From: JASHPR01 sp963833885
GTDB lineage: Bacteria; Actinomycetota; Actinomycetes; Streptosporangiales; Streptosporangiaceae
Assembly (NCBI GenBank): GCA_963833885.1
Contig: CAWHZU010000024.1
Location: 1-64,000 of the forward strand
DNA length: 64,000 nucleotides
Direction: 5' to 3'
The stretch's first letter is position 1. Each line of letters begins with the position of its first letter. A program made the translations under genes and the position numbers. The notes below the pieces were generated by a model. It searched no databases. It was given only the letters and a program-made list of their open reading frames with translations, and was not told the origin of the DNA. Of the stretch, positions 36,321 through 49,120 are shown in pieces.

Positions 36321-36450
36321 TAGGCCGCCTACCGGGTTAGCTGACGGGTTCGGGCCGGAGCAGCCCTACGGCTGGGCGCGGTCCGCCCGAAGGCAGGCCG
36401 TGACCAGTCGATTCACCCCGGGGATGATGGGTCCCCGGCTCCCCGGAACA
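36321..36450 (-). promoter_or_regulatory. ydaO/yuaA c-di-AMP riboswitch
   Basis: On the minus strand the leader of the NlpC/P60 gene contains the conserved elements of the ydaO riboswitch: GCCGGGGACCC...CCCCGGGGTGAATCG in the 5' half and CCCGAACCCGTCAGCTAACC then CGGTAGGCGG in the 3' half, the latter ending just before the Shine-Dalgarno. The same sequences occur upstream of rpfA and NlpC/P60 genes of Streptomyces. In this family c-di-AMP binding usually turns expression off. Boundaries are approximate. Confidence 0.92.
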
Positions 36451-36582
36451 CGTTTGTGTGCGCCAGGAACTCGGCGGGTCATGCACCGTATCCGGCCGTC
36501 TCCGGGCAGGATGCGACGCTACTTGGTGACAGCGATGCAGGTTAATCCAGGTGGACCATGGTGCACATGTGAAACGACCAAA

Positions 36583-36596
36583 TTCTTGCGCAAGAA
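36583..36596. promoter_or_regulatory. 14-base perfect palindrome TTCTTGCGCAAGAA
   Basis: The site lies upstream of the riboswitch, in the promoter region of the NlpC/P60 gene and in relatively AT-rich sequence. It is likely an operator for a dimeric repressor or activator. I cannot match it to a known regulator. Confidence 0.5.
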
Positions 36597-36785
36597 ACGT
36601 GCGGCAAAGCACCCCCCCAAGGGACATCTGCACCCGTGGGCGCCCTTCTGCCCATCCTGAAGCCCGCTGCTGATACGTTATGCAGGCACTCGTGATCAGC
36701 CCGTGATCGGCGCAAAGAAATGACTCCATCGGAGCGTCTGTGCATTCCGTACTTGTTCGCTAACGTTCTGTATGCGGGTTGGCGT

Positions 36786-36987
36786 GCGGGGCAGAGCCCT
36801 CCCGCAGGTTTGGTCAGATTGGTGTGCGGGGCTTGGTGGAGGGTGCTGGGCGCGAACCCCGCCGCAGGCGGGGTTGATGTGGAGCGGATTGCTGGGGGAG
36901 TGCGGGGGCGGAGCCCCCGCGTAGGTTTGTTTGGCAGATCGGTGTGCTGGGTTTGTCGGGGGGAGTGCGGGGGGCGGAGCCCCCCGC
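36786..36987. repeat. Cluster of four REP-like GC hairpins
   Basis: Four inverted repeats lie within about 200 bases: an imperfect one at 36786-36805, AACCCCGCC-GCA-GGCGGGGTT at 36855-36875, GCGGGGGC-GGA-GCCCCCGC at 36902-36920, and GCGGGGGGC-GGA-GCCCCCCGC at 36967-36987. Three of them are preceded by GTGCGG or GTGCTG and followed by CAGGT or TAGGT, so they look like copies of one mobile element, similar to GGGGGCGGAGCCCCC repeats common in actinomycetes. They are between divergent promoters and immediately before the acetyltransferase gene. The remaining sequence of this 711-base gap shows no gene. Confidence 0.75.
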
Positions 36988-37013
36988 AGGTAGAGATAAC
37001 AGAAGGCGCGGGG

Positions 37014-37517
37014 ATGAACTACACGGTCCGGCCGGCTCGCACCAGCGACGTGCGTGCGATTCGCCGCCTGGTGGACGCGAATGTCGCGTCCGGCCGCCTG
37101 CTGGACAAGGCGACGGTGACGCTGTACGAGGACATCCAGGAGTTCCTGGTCACCGAGCGGGCCCGAGACCGGCAGGTCGTCGGCTGCGGCGCGCTGCACG
37201 TCATGTGGGAGGACCTGGCGGAGATCCGCACGATCGCCGTTGACGAGACCTGCCAGCGCGAGGGCGTCGGGCAGATGGTCGTGGAAAGCCTGCTCGCCCG
37301 CGCCCGCGAGCTCGGCGTGAGCCGGGTCTTCGTGCTGACGTTCGCGGTTAAGTTCTTCGGCCGCCTCGGCTTCGAGGAGATCACCGGGGACGCCGCGTCG
37401 CCCGAGGTCTATGCCGAGCTGCTCCGCTCCTACGACGAGGGCGTTGCCGAGTTCCTCGACCTGGACCGGGTGAAGCCGAACACGCTCGGCAATACCAGGA
37501 TGCTGCTCCGGTTCTGA
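37014..37517 (+). CDS. N-acetylglutamate synthase-like GNAT acetyltransferase (ArgA type)
   Basis: The 167-residue single-domain GNAT protein matches the short ArgA group (Rv2747-like) that acetylates glutamate or glutamine for arginine synthesis. Visible are YTVRPARTSDVRAIRRLVD, LAEIRTIAVDETCQREGVGQ (acetyl-CoA-binding motif) and VFVLTFAVKFFGRLGFEEI, the last typical of this group. ATG 37014 is chosen because the upstream frame runs through the repeat cluster. It is convergent with the large helicase gene, only 10 bases away. Confidence 0.82.
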   Translation: MNYTVRPARTSDVRAIRRLVDANVASGRLLDKATVTLYEDIQEFLVTERARDRQVVGCGALHVMWEDLAEIRTIAVDETCQREGVGQMVVESLLARARELGVSRVFVLTFAVKFFGRLGFEEITGDAASPEVYAELLRSYDEGVAEFLDLDRVKPNTLGNTRMLLRF

Positions 37518-37527
37518 CGGCGTCGAC

Positions 37528-40638
<3,111 letters not shown>

Positions 40639-40995
40639 ACCGTCGTCGTCCGCTCTCCTGTTATTGTCAGCGGCTTGGCCGATCCGATACTGCCACGCGG
40701 GTCCGACAGGGCGGGGAGGTTGCACCCAATGGGCCGGGACAGCGAAGGGGCTGGGGAGGCGGCCGGTGGGTAGGGGCTTTCGCATTCATTGGGCCGTGCC
40801 GCCGCCCCGGGGTGGGCCGGCGGCCGACCGGTTGGTGCGATCGGCGAGAATGCTGCGAAGGGGAAATGCAGAAGGACGGGGAGGTGGGCGGGGCGAGTCG
40901 CGCCCCAACGGCCGCCGTGGGCGACCAGCCCTTGCTGCGCGGGCCTGATGACCGTAACAGGCAAAGATCGCGGGGGCCGAAGGGAGGTGCGCCCG
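40639..40995. other. Intergenic region, 357 bases
   Basis: It carries the divergent promoters of the helicase gene and the small membrane protein gene. It is G-rich with several GGGG runs on the plus strand. Open frames here have no supporting features. Confidence 0.5.
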
Positions 40996-41211
40996 GTGAA
41001 CGACCTGACTGTGCTTACGCCTCCGCTACTGATGTGCGCTGCATTCCTCATCGCGGTTGGCGCGTTCCTGCGACATGAGATGGTCGCATCGCGCAGGCGC
41101 CGTGATCGGGATCAGTCTGCCGATATTTCCGGTGAGAGCACGATTCCGGATAGTACAAGCAGTCAAGCGACAGCGCGCCCTGATGATGCGGGCGCATCTC
41201 GAGCCGATTGA
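40996..41211 (+). CDS. Small single-pass membrane protein
   Basis: The 71-residue product from GTG 40996 (GGGAGG, good spacing) has one transmembrane helix (LTPPLLMCAAFLIAVGAFL), a basic stop-transfer stretch (RHEMVASRRRRDRDQ) and an acidic Ser/Thr-rich tail. I do not recognise a family. The position just before lsr2 and the clear membrane topology support a real gene. Confidence 0.6.
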   Translation: MNDLTVLTPPLLMCAAFLIAVGAFLRHEMVASRRRRDRDQSADISGESTIPDSTSSQATARPDDAGASRAD

Positions 41212-41315
41212 CGACGGCTACTCCCGCGCTGATTACGGAGAGTTACGACCATCTTCCGGATTGCCGTCATGTGCTCGTGATGTGGAACTCATGTCAACTA
41301 TTTTTGTGGCTCTAA

Positions 41316-41343
41316 TTGGCAAACGCAAGACTTCTGGTATATG
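41316..41343 (+). promoter_or_regulatory. Putative lsr2 promoter
   Basis: TTGGCA (41316-41321) and TATATG (41338-41343) are spaced by 16 bases and lie about 48 bases before the lsr2 start, in a notably AT-rich stretch. Lsr2 prefers AT-rich DNA, so autoregulation is possible. Confidence 0.5.
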
Positions 41344-41390
41344 TTTTAGCGACTCCCTAATACCTTGCTCAGCAGAAAGGCTGGCTCCCC

Positions 41391-41714
41391 ATGGCGCAGA
41401 AGGTTCAGGTGCTGCTCGTCGACGATCTCGATGGGGGCGAGGCGTCGGAGACTGTGTCGTTCAGTCTCGACGGCACTACCTACGAGATCGACCTGAGTTC
41501 GGATAACGCGGGCAAGCTCCGCAAAGATTTTCAGTCATACATCGACCACGCTCGCAAGGGCGGTGGCGGTGGTCGGCGTCGTCGCGCCAGAACTGGCCCG
41601 GGTCGTGAGCGCAGCGCAGAGATCAGGGCTTGGGCTAGGCAGCGCGGACACAAGGTAAGCGAGCGCGGCCGCATTCCGGCAACGATCATCTCCGAGTACG
41701 AGGCATCGCATTAG
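41391..41714 (+). CDS. lsr2: Nucleoid-associated protein Lsr2
   Basis: The 107-residue H-NS-like protein bridges and silences AT-rich, often foreign, DNA. It has an N-terminal dimerisation domain (QKVQVLLVDDLDGGEASETV, SLDGTTYEIDLSS), a basic linker (GGGGGRRRRARTG) and a C-terminal DNA-binding domain (IRAWARQRGHKVSERGRIP) with the AT-hook-like RGR that enters the minor groove. ATG 41391 follows GAAAGG. The order lsr2-clpC matches Mycobacterium. Confidence 0.97.
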   Translation: MAQKVQVLLVDDLDGGEASETVSFSLDGTTYEIDLSSDNAGKLRKDFQSYIDHARKGGGGGRRRRARTGPGRERSAEIRAWARQRGHKVSERGRIPATIISEYEASH

Positions 41715-42085
41715 TCGCCAGACTGCACAGCGAGATGGTGCCGTCTCCCCCCGGCGTGAGCCATCTGGCGGGCAAGTCAAAGCGCGGTTTAACAGAGCGG
41801 CCCGATGTGCCAGCCCTATATCGGGCAAACGCGGAATCGGGTAAGCGCAGCAGGAATGCCGGCGGCGAACCATGCCCCGCTCATCTGAGCGAGGCGCGGT
41901 GCGCCGCCGGTCTTCGTTCAGCATGATTCGGGCTCGCGTGGGTTGCGCCAAACGCGGGCAGCCGCCGGTGCGCGGGCACCGGCCGCCGCGCGTCGCGTAA
42001 CGGCCCGGAATCGCGGGGCAGGGGCCACACCCGGCCGCACAACCCACAGTGTCCGGATTCCGGCCGGACCGGCGCTCTCGGCCTT

Positions 42086-42137
42086 CTATCTCCCATATCC
42101 CGCTATCTCCTAATCTCCCGCTATCTCCTATGTCCCG
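42086..42137 (+). repeat. Three-copy tandem repeat of 17-18 bases
   Basis: CTATCTCCCATATCCCG, CTATCTCCTAATCTCCCG and CTATCTCCTATGTCCCG follow each other without gaps. The consensus is pyrimidine-rich on the plus strand and lacks coding potential. Confidence 0.8.
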
Positions 42138-42366
42138 CCGTGACGTCGGGGCTGGGCCTTCCATTTCCCGCCGCCGTGGGCTGCCTGCCTCTCACCGAGC
42201 CGGATCCGGGCCGTGGCACTGGCCGTGGCCCTTCTGCATCCCTGCCGTGCCCCGGTGCCCGGCAACAGACGTTCCCGCGTGGCGGATCCTGCAGGCGTCA
42301 CGCCGACGCTGGGCCGCTCATCTGCCCTCGTGCCGGATCCAGCCTCTGACCGCCTCCCGGCCGGGC

Positions 42367-42383
42367 GTTCGCTCGCGGCGTAG
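42367..42383 (+). promoter_or_regulatory. ClgR-like operator upstream of clpC
   Basis: GTTCGC-TCGCG-GCGTAG matches the left arm and core of the ClgR site (GTTCGC-N5-GCGAAC), with two mismatches in the right arm. ClgR activates clp genes in actinobacteria. It lies about 180 bases before clpC. Confidence 0.35.
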
Positions 42384-42560
42384 CCGGGAACACTGTCCCT
42401 CTGGCCTAGGTTTTTACTGGGTGAACCCCCAGTGGCCGGGGAACGTTTTACACGTGTGACACATTGCACGCGAGGCGTCGCCCGGCGCACCGGCTACCAT
42501 GCGAAAAGAAGAGGCAGCATCCAGTGTGCCTCCGCGACCGCCCTGTAAGGGAGCGACGAG

Positions 42561-45128
<2,568 letters not shown>

Positions 45129-45144
45129 CCGCCAGAGCGGCGAT

Positions 45145-45188
45145 CCCGCGCCCGGTCACCAGCCTCGGTGACCGGGCGCGGGTGTTTC
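45145..45188 (+). terminator. Rho-independent terminator of clpC
   Basis: CCCGCGCCCGGTCACC (45145-45160) and GGTGACCGGGCGCGGG (45167-45182) form a perfect 16-bp stem with a 6-base loop, followed by TGTTTCT. Confidence 0.92.
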
Positions 45189-45232
45189 TCGATGGGTGCG
45201 CGAACCTGCCCCGGGCTGTACCCGTTGCCGGG

Positions 45233-45427
45233 TCATTGCGTGAGCACGTCCGGGAAGCCGAACATCGCGACGAGCGCGGGATCGTGGAATTTGATCACGC
45301 GGGCGACGCCAGTGGCGGTGGGGGCCAGCACCACGGCGCCGTCGGCTCGGAGCACACCGCCGGAGTCCCGGTGATACACGGCGGAGGCGGGCTGACCGTT
45401 GGCGGCGGTCGCGATCATCCGCCAGTC
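45233..45427 (-). pseudogene. C-terminal fragment of a SnoaL-type ECF sigma factor
   Basis: The last 64 residues of the frame (TAANGQPASAVYHRDSGG, then VARVIKFHDPALVAMFGFPD) match the very end of SigJ/SigG-like ECF sigma factors with a SnoaL-like C-terminal domain. The sigma2, sigma4 and most of the SnoaL domain are missing. Upstream the sequence switches directly into the truncated quinone oxidoreductase in another frame, so a deletion joined the two genes. No product with sigma activity is possible. Confidence 0.65.
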
Positions 45428-45867
45428 TGCCCCGCGATGACGCCGCCCAGAGGCTTGAGTGCGGCCAGCGCGGTGGGCCAGTTCACGACCAGGCCCAGCG
45501 CCTGCTCCTCCGTCCAGCCGGGAGGCACCGGCATCGCCGCAGCCGCGGGCAGCGCCATGTACTCGGCGAAAGCGCCGTCTCCGACGCCGACGACGCGGGC
45601 CCCCGGCTGCGGGCCGGTCACCGCCTCGCCCACCGCGATGATCTCGCCGGCGGCCTCGAAACCGGCCAGGTACGGTGGCCGCGGGCCGCCCAGAAATGTG
45701 CCGCGGGCCTTCGAGATGTCGGCAAAGTTGACGCCAGCGGCGGCGACGCGGATCAGGACCTCGCCCGCGCCAGGGCTCGGCACCGGCGCGTCGGTGATCA
45801 GGCGCATGTCCTGCGGGCCGTTGAGTGAGGTCTGCTGCAGGGCGCGCATTGTGGCAGGGATGCTCAT
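45415..45867 (-). pseudogene. NADPH:quinone oxidoreductase, C-terminally truncated
   Basis: About 150 N-terminal residues of a zinc-independent MDR-family quinone oxidoreductase are present (MRALQQTSLNGPQDMRL, APVPSPGAGEVLIRVAAAGV, FEAAGEIIAVGEAVTGPQPG, WPTALAALKPLGG). The nucleotide-binding GxGxxG region and the whole C-terminal half are missing; the frame ends at a TGA soon after the junction with the sigma-factor fragment. Full-length members have about 320 residues. The ATG at 45867 is likely, with AAAGGA upstream. Confidence 0.75.
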
Positions 45868-46010
45868 GGCAATCGACATTCCTTTCTCGGCGCATGTGAT
45901 CGCCGTCGACAGGTAGACCTCGGCTGCCGCGAAAAGGAATCGACCGCCCCCGAGCCGCACGGGAGCATGTGTGAGCGCAGCAGCGGGGTCAGGCCGCGCG
46001 CGGGCGGTGC

Positions 46011-46919
46011 TCAGGCTCGGACGGAGTGCTCCGAACTGGCATCCTCGTGGCCTGGCAGCGCGTACGTGTCGAAGTCCAGCGCCTCGGCCAGGCCGTCCAC
46101 CACCAGTGTGCGCAGCGCTTTGGCCCGCTGTGCCTGGTCAGGCCAGGCGGCATCGAGCCGGGCCGCCGGGACCGGGCCTGCCGCGTCCCGCAGAATGCCC
46201 AGCAGCCGCCCGCGGCACTCGCGGTCGCTGCCGGCGTAGCGCGGCTGCGCCGCTGGGCGTGCCGCGGACGCCGGGCTTCCGGCGCGCCGCCACGCGCACT
46301 GCCGCGCGACTGGGCAGCCGGCGCAGTCGGGACTCGCGGCGGTGCAGACGAGCGCTCCTAGTTCCATGACAGCCACTGACCAGCGCGCGGCGCGCCGCGG
46401 CGGTGTCGGGAGCAGAGCCTCGGCCAGCGCGACCTCGGCCGCGGAAGTGCTGCGCGGCGGCAGTTCCACCCCCCGCACCAGGCGGGCGAGCACCCGGCGC
46501 ACGTTCGTATCCAGCACCGCGTGGCGCTGCCCGAAGGCGAAGCTGGCCACGGCTGCAGCGGTGTAGTTGCCCACCCCCGGCAGCTCGCGCAGGGCCTGCA
46601 CCGAGGAAGGAACCTGGCCAGCATGCTCGTCGGCCAGGATCCTGGCAGCGGCGTGCAGCCACAGCGCCCTGCGCGGGTAGCCAAGCCGCGCCCACTGGCG
46701 CACGGCGTCGCCCGGGGCCGCCGCGGCCAGGGATGGCGGGGTGGGCCAGCGGGCCAGCCAGGCCGCGTGCGCCGGCAGCACCCGCGCGACCGGTGTCTGC
46801 TGCAGCATGATCTCGCTCACCAGCACCGACCACGGCGACGCTTCGGGCCGCCGCCAAGGGAGGTCCCGCGCGTGCGCGGCATACCAGCGCAGCACCGGCG
46901 CGGCATAGGTGTTCGTCAT
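46011..46919 (-). CDS. mutY: A/G-specific adenine glycosylase
   Basis: MutY removes adenine mispaired with 8-oxoguanine or guanine. The 302-residue product has the catalytic glutamate region VLVSEIMLQQTPVARV, helix-hairpin-helix LPGVGNYTAAAVASFAFG with catalytic Asp in AVLDTNVRRVL, and a 4Fe-4S loop C-x6-C-x2-C-x5-C (CTAASPDCAGCPVARQC). The C-terminal 8-oxoG-recognition domain is short, as in other actinobacteria. ATG 46919 is preferred to the upstream alternatives because homology begins at TYAAPVLRWY. It neighbours disA and radA in many actinomycetes. Confidence 0.94.
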   Translation of the reverse strand: MTNTYAAPVLRWYAAHARDLPWRRPEASPWSVLVSEIMLQQTPVARVLPAHAAWLARWPTPPSLAAAAPGDAVRQWARLGYPRRALWLHAAARILADEHAGQVPSSVQALRELPGVGNYTAAAVASFAFGQRHAVLDTNVRRVLARLVRGVELPPRSTSAAEVALAEALLPTPPRRAARWSVAVMELGALVCTAASPDCAGCPVARQCAWRRAGSPASAARPAAQPRYAGSDRECRGRLLGILRDAAGPVPAARLDAAWPDQAQRAKALRTLVVDGLAEALDFDTYALPGHEDASSEHSVRA

Positions 46920-46996
46920 TACGGACACGATCCTCGCATGACCTGGCCGGCGGGTCTTCGCCGCCGCTGAACGCATTCTCTTGCATACTCAGCGTT

Positions 46997-47935
46997 ATGG
47001 AAGGGGACACGCTCAGTAATCAGCCGGACGGGCGTGAGCAGGACGGGTTCGAGCAGGACGGGTTCGAGCAGGATGGGCTCGAGCCGCGTGGGTTCGAGCC
47101 GCGTGGCCGCGAGCAGGGTGAGCATGAGCCGGGTGGTCGCGAGCAGGGTGAGCATGAGCCCGTTGGGCGCGAGCCGGATGGGCGCGAGCTCGGGGCGATG
47201 ACGTACTGGAGGCGCCGGTTCATAGCGCTCACGGTCGGCCTCGGCATCCTTTCCCTGATTGCCTGGGCATTCTCCGGAACTTTGGGCGCGAGCCAGGCTG
47301 GCGGCAGCACTGCGGCCGGCGGTGCGCGCACATCGCACGGAAATTCGGCCAGAACCGCAGCGGGTTCCGGCGGGTCCGGGGGCGCGTCCAGGCCCGCCAC
47401 TCAGCCCCAGAGCACCGCGTCGCCCGCGGCCCGGCCGTCTGCTTCGGCCCGGCCGTCCGCCTCGCCCGCAACCGGTGCGCTGGCGCAGGCCGACCGCCCG
47501 CCTGCCCAGCTGGCCGCCTTCGCGCCGCGCCGCGCGCCGCATCCGGCGCGGGCCTGCAAGCCCGGCGACGTCGTGCTCAGCCTGTTCGTCGACCAGGACA
47601 GCTACGGCCAGGGGCAACTGCCCGAGTTCGACGTCAACGTGGTGTCGACGGCGACCAGGACCTGCGGGTTCAACGTCGGGGCGAAGCACCTCTCGCTGGT
47701 CGTGCGGACGCACGGGAAGCGCGTCTGGGCCTCGGTCAAGTGCGCCGCCGGGCACGGCACGCTCACGACCAACCTGGCCAGGGGAGTGCCGGTGATCGTG
47801 CCGGTCTCCTGGAACCGGCAGACCTCGGCACTCGCCTGCTGGGGCACCGGCCAGCAGGCCCCGGCCGGGCGTTACACCGCATCGGCCTCGGATGGCGGCG
47901 CGGCCAGCAGCCCGGTGCGGTTCACGATCGGCTGA
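46997..47935 (+). CDS. Membrane-anchored protein with acidic N-terminal repeats
   Basis: The 312-residue protein has a cytoplasmic N-terminus of about 65 residues made of degenerate five-residue repeats (EQDGF, EPRGF, REQGE, HEPGG), one transmembrane helix (FIALTVGLGILSLIAWAF), a long Ala/Ser/Pro-rich linker and an extracytoplasmic domain of about 120 residues with four cysteines (ACKPGDVVLSLFVDQDSY, TRTCGFNVGAKHLSLVV, VKCAAG, ALACWG). Homologues with the same outer domain lie beside disA/mutY in other actinomycetes. Function is unknown; the outer part looks like a beta-sandwich domain held by disulfides. Confidence 0.8.
   Translation: MEGDTLSNQPDGREQDGFEQDGFEQDGLEPRGFEPRGREQGEHEPGGREQGEHEPVGREPDGRELGAMTYWRRRFIALTVGLGILSLIAWAFSGTLGASQAGGSTAAGGARTSHGNSARTAAGSGGSGGASRPATQPQSTASPAARPSASARPSASPATGALAQADRPPAQLAAFAPRRAPHPARACKPGDVVLSLFVDQDSYGQGQLPEFDVNVVSTATRTCGFNVGAKHLSLVVRTHGKRVWASVKCAAGHGTLTTNLARGVPVIVPVSWNRQTSALACWGTGQQAPAGRYTASASDGGAASSPVRFTIG
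47034..47180 (+). repeat. 15-base-period coding repeats
   Basis: The repeats encode the N-terminal tail of the membrane protein. Units such as GAGCAGGACGGGTTC recur with period 15, followed by two near-identical 30-base units (CGCGAGCAGGGTGAGCATGA and following). Copy number could vary by slippage. Confidence 0.8.
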
Positions 47936-47966
47936 CGGCGCCGGCCGGGCGGCACCAAACGCGGCA

Positions 47967-49052
47967 CTAGACGTAGCGTTCCAGGACGGACGACTCGGCC
48001 AGCCGGGACAGGCCCTCGCGGACGCTGCGCGCGTGCGCTGCTCCCACGCCGTCCACCTGGTTCAGCTCGTCCACACCCGCGGCCAGCAGCTTCTGCAGCC
48101 CACCGAAGTGCTCGATGAGACTGTCCACCACCGGCATCGGTATCCGCGGGATCCGGGCGAGCAGCCGGTACCCATGCGGGCTCACCACGTCGTCGAGGGC
48201 GTCGGGCCCGCCGAGCCCGAGCACCTCGGCAACCGCGGCCACGTCGAGCAGCTCGTCGAGGCTCAGGCTCTCCAGCCGGGCCAGCCCGGCGGCCGCACCC
48301 CCGGCCCGGTCCTGCAGCTGCGCGGGCACGTAGTCCTGCGCCAGCAGCACCCGCTCCTGGCCGGTGCCGGCCACGAGCTCGTCGAGGTGCAGGGCCAGCA
48401 GCCTGCCGTCGGTGCCCAGCTCCACCATGTAGCCCTCGATCTCGCCCGCGATCCTGCGGACCATCTCGAGCCGCTGCGCCACGGCCGTGACATCACGGAC
48501 GGTGGCAAGATCCTCGAGCTCGAGCCCCGAGAGCGCGCCGGAGACCTCGTCCAGCCTGCGCCGGTACCGCTCCAGGGTGGCCAGGGCCTGATTGGCATGC
48601 GACAGGATCGCTGCGGGGTCCTGGAGCACGAACCGCGCCCCGTCGATGAACAGCGCGATGATCCGCATGGACTTGCTGACCGAGATCACCGTGTGCCCGG
48701 TCTGCCGCGAGACCCGCTCCGCGGTCCGGTGCCTGGTGCCCGCCTCGTCGGTCGGTATGCCCGGGTCGGGGACCAGCTGGACGGCTGCGCGCACGATCGC
48801 GCCGGCGGCGCCGTCGAGCACGATGGCGCCGTCCATCTTGGCCAGCTCGCGCAGCCGCGTGGCCGAGAACTCGGCGTTCAGCTCGAACCCGCCGGAGCAC
48901 AAATCGGCAACGGCCTGATCGAAGCCGAGCACGATGAGCGCACCCGTGCTGCCCCGCAGTATCCGCTCGAGGCCGTCCCGCAGGGCCGTGCCCGGCGCGA
49001 CCGCCGCCAGGGCTCGGCGGCGCTCGTCTTGGTCCTTGCTCACGGCAGGCAC
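47967..49052 (-). CDS. disA: Diadenylate cyclase DisA
   Basis: DisA condenses two ATP to c-di-AMP and scans DNA for branched structures. The 361-residue product has the DAC domain with KMDGAIVLDG (DGA motif) and GTRHRTAERVSRQT (RHR motif), a helical spine, and a C-terminal RuvA-like helix-hairpin-helix domain (RIPRIPMPVVDSLIEHFGG, VDGVGAAHARSVREGL). The GTG at 49052 or at 49043 may be used. It follows radA on the same strand, 68 bases away; RadA inhibits DisA in Bacillus and Mycobacterium. A c-di-AMP riboswitch is present about 12 kb away. Confidence 0.96.
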   Translation of the reverse strand: MPAVSKDQDERRRALAAVAPGTALRDGLERILRGSTGALIVLGFDQAVADLCSGGFELNAEFSATRLRELAKMDGAIVLDGAAGAIVRAAVQLVPDPGIPTDEAGTRHRTAERVSRQTGHTVISVSKSMRIIALFIDGARFVLQDPAAILSHANQALATLERYRRRLDEVSGALSGLELEDLATVRDVTAVAQRLEMVRRIAGEIEGYMVELGTDGRLLALHLDELVAGTGQERVLLAQDYVPAQLQDRAGGAAAGLARLESLSLDELLDVAAVAEVLGLGGPDALDDVVSPHGYRLLARIPRIPMPVVDSLIEHFGGLQKLLAAGVDELNQVDGVGAAHARSVREGLSRLAESSVLERYV

Positions 49053-49120
49053 CCGGTCCCGGGACGGTGGGTCATTGACGCCAGTGTATAGACGCCCCGC
49101 CGGTTGCGGCCGCGACAGCC

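Larger units (their letters stand above)
41715..42560. other. Intergenic region lsr2-clpC, 846 bases
   Basis: No gene is supported. The region includes a three-copy pyrimidine-rich tandem repeat, a ClgR-like site and a short hairpin (ACTGGG...CCCAGT, about 42416-42434) close to clpC. Its length is unusual for this compact segment. Confidence 0.6.

Noticed and set aside
36720..37013. N-terminal extension of the ArgA-like acetyltransferase
   Set aside because: It is a translation of the REP-like hairpin array; family homology starts at the ATG at 37014.
42049..42459. Open frame in the lsr2-clpC gap
   Set aside because: Low-complexity Arg/Pro/Ser translation without homology; the tandem repeat explains part of it.
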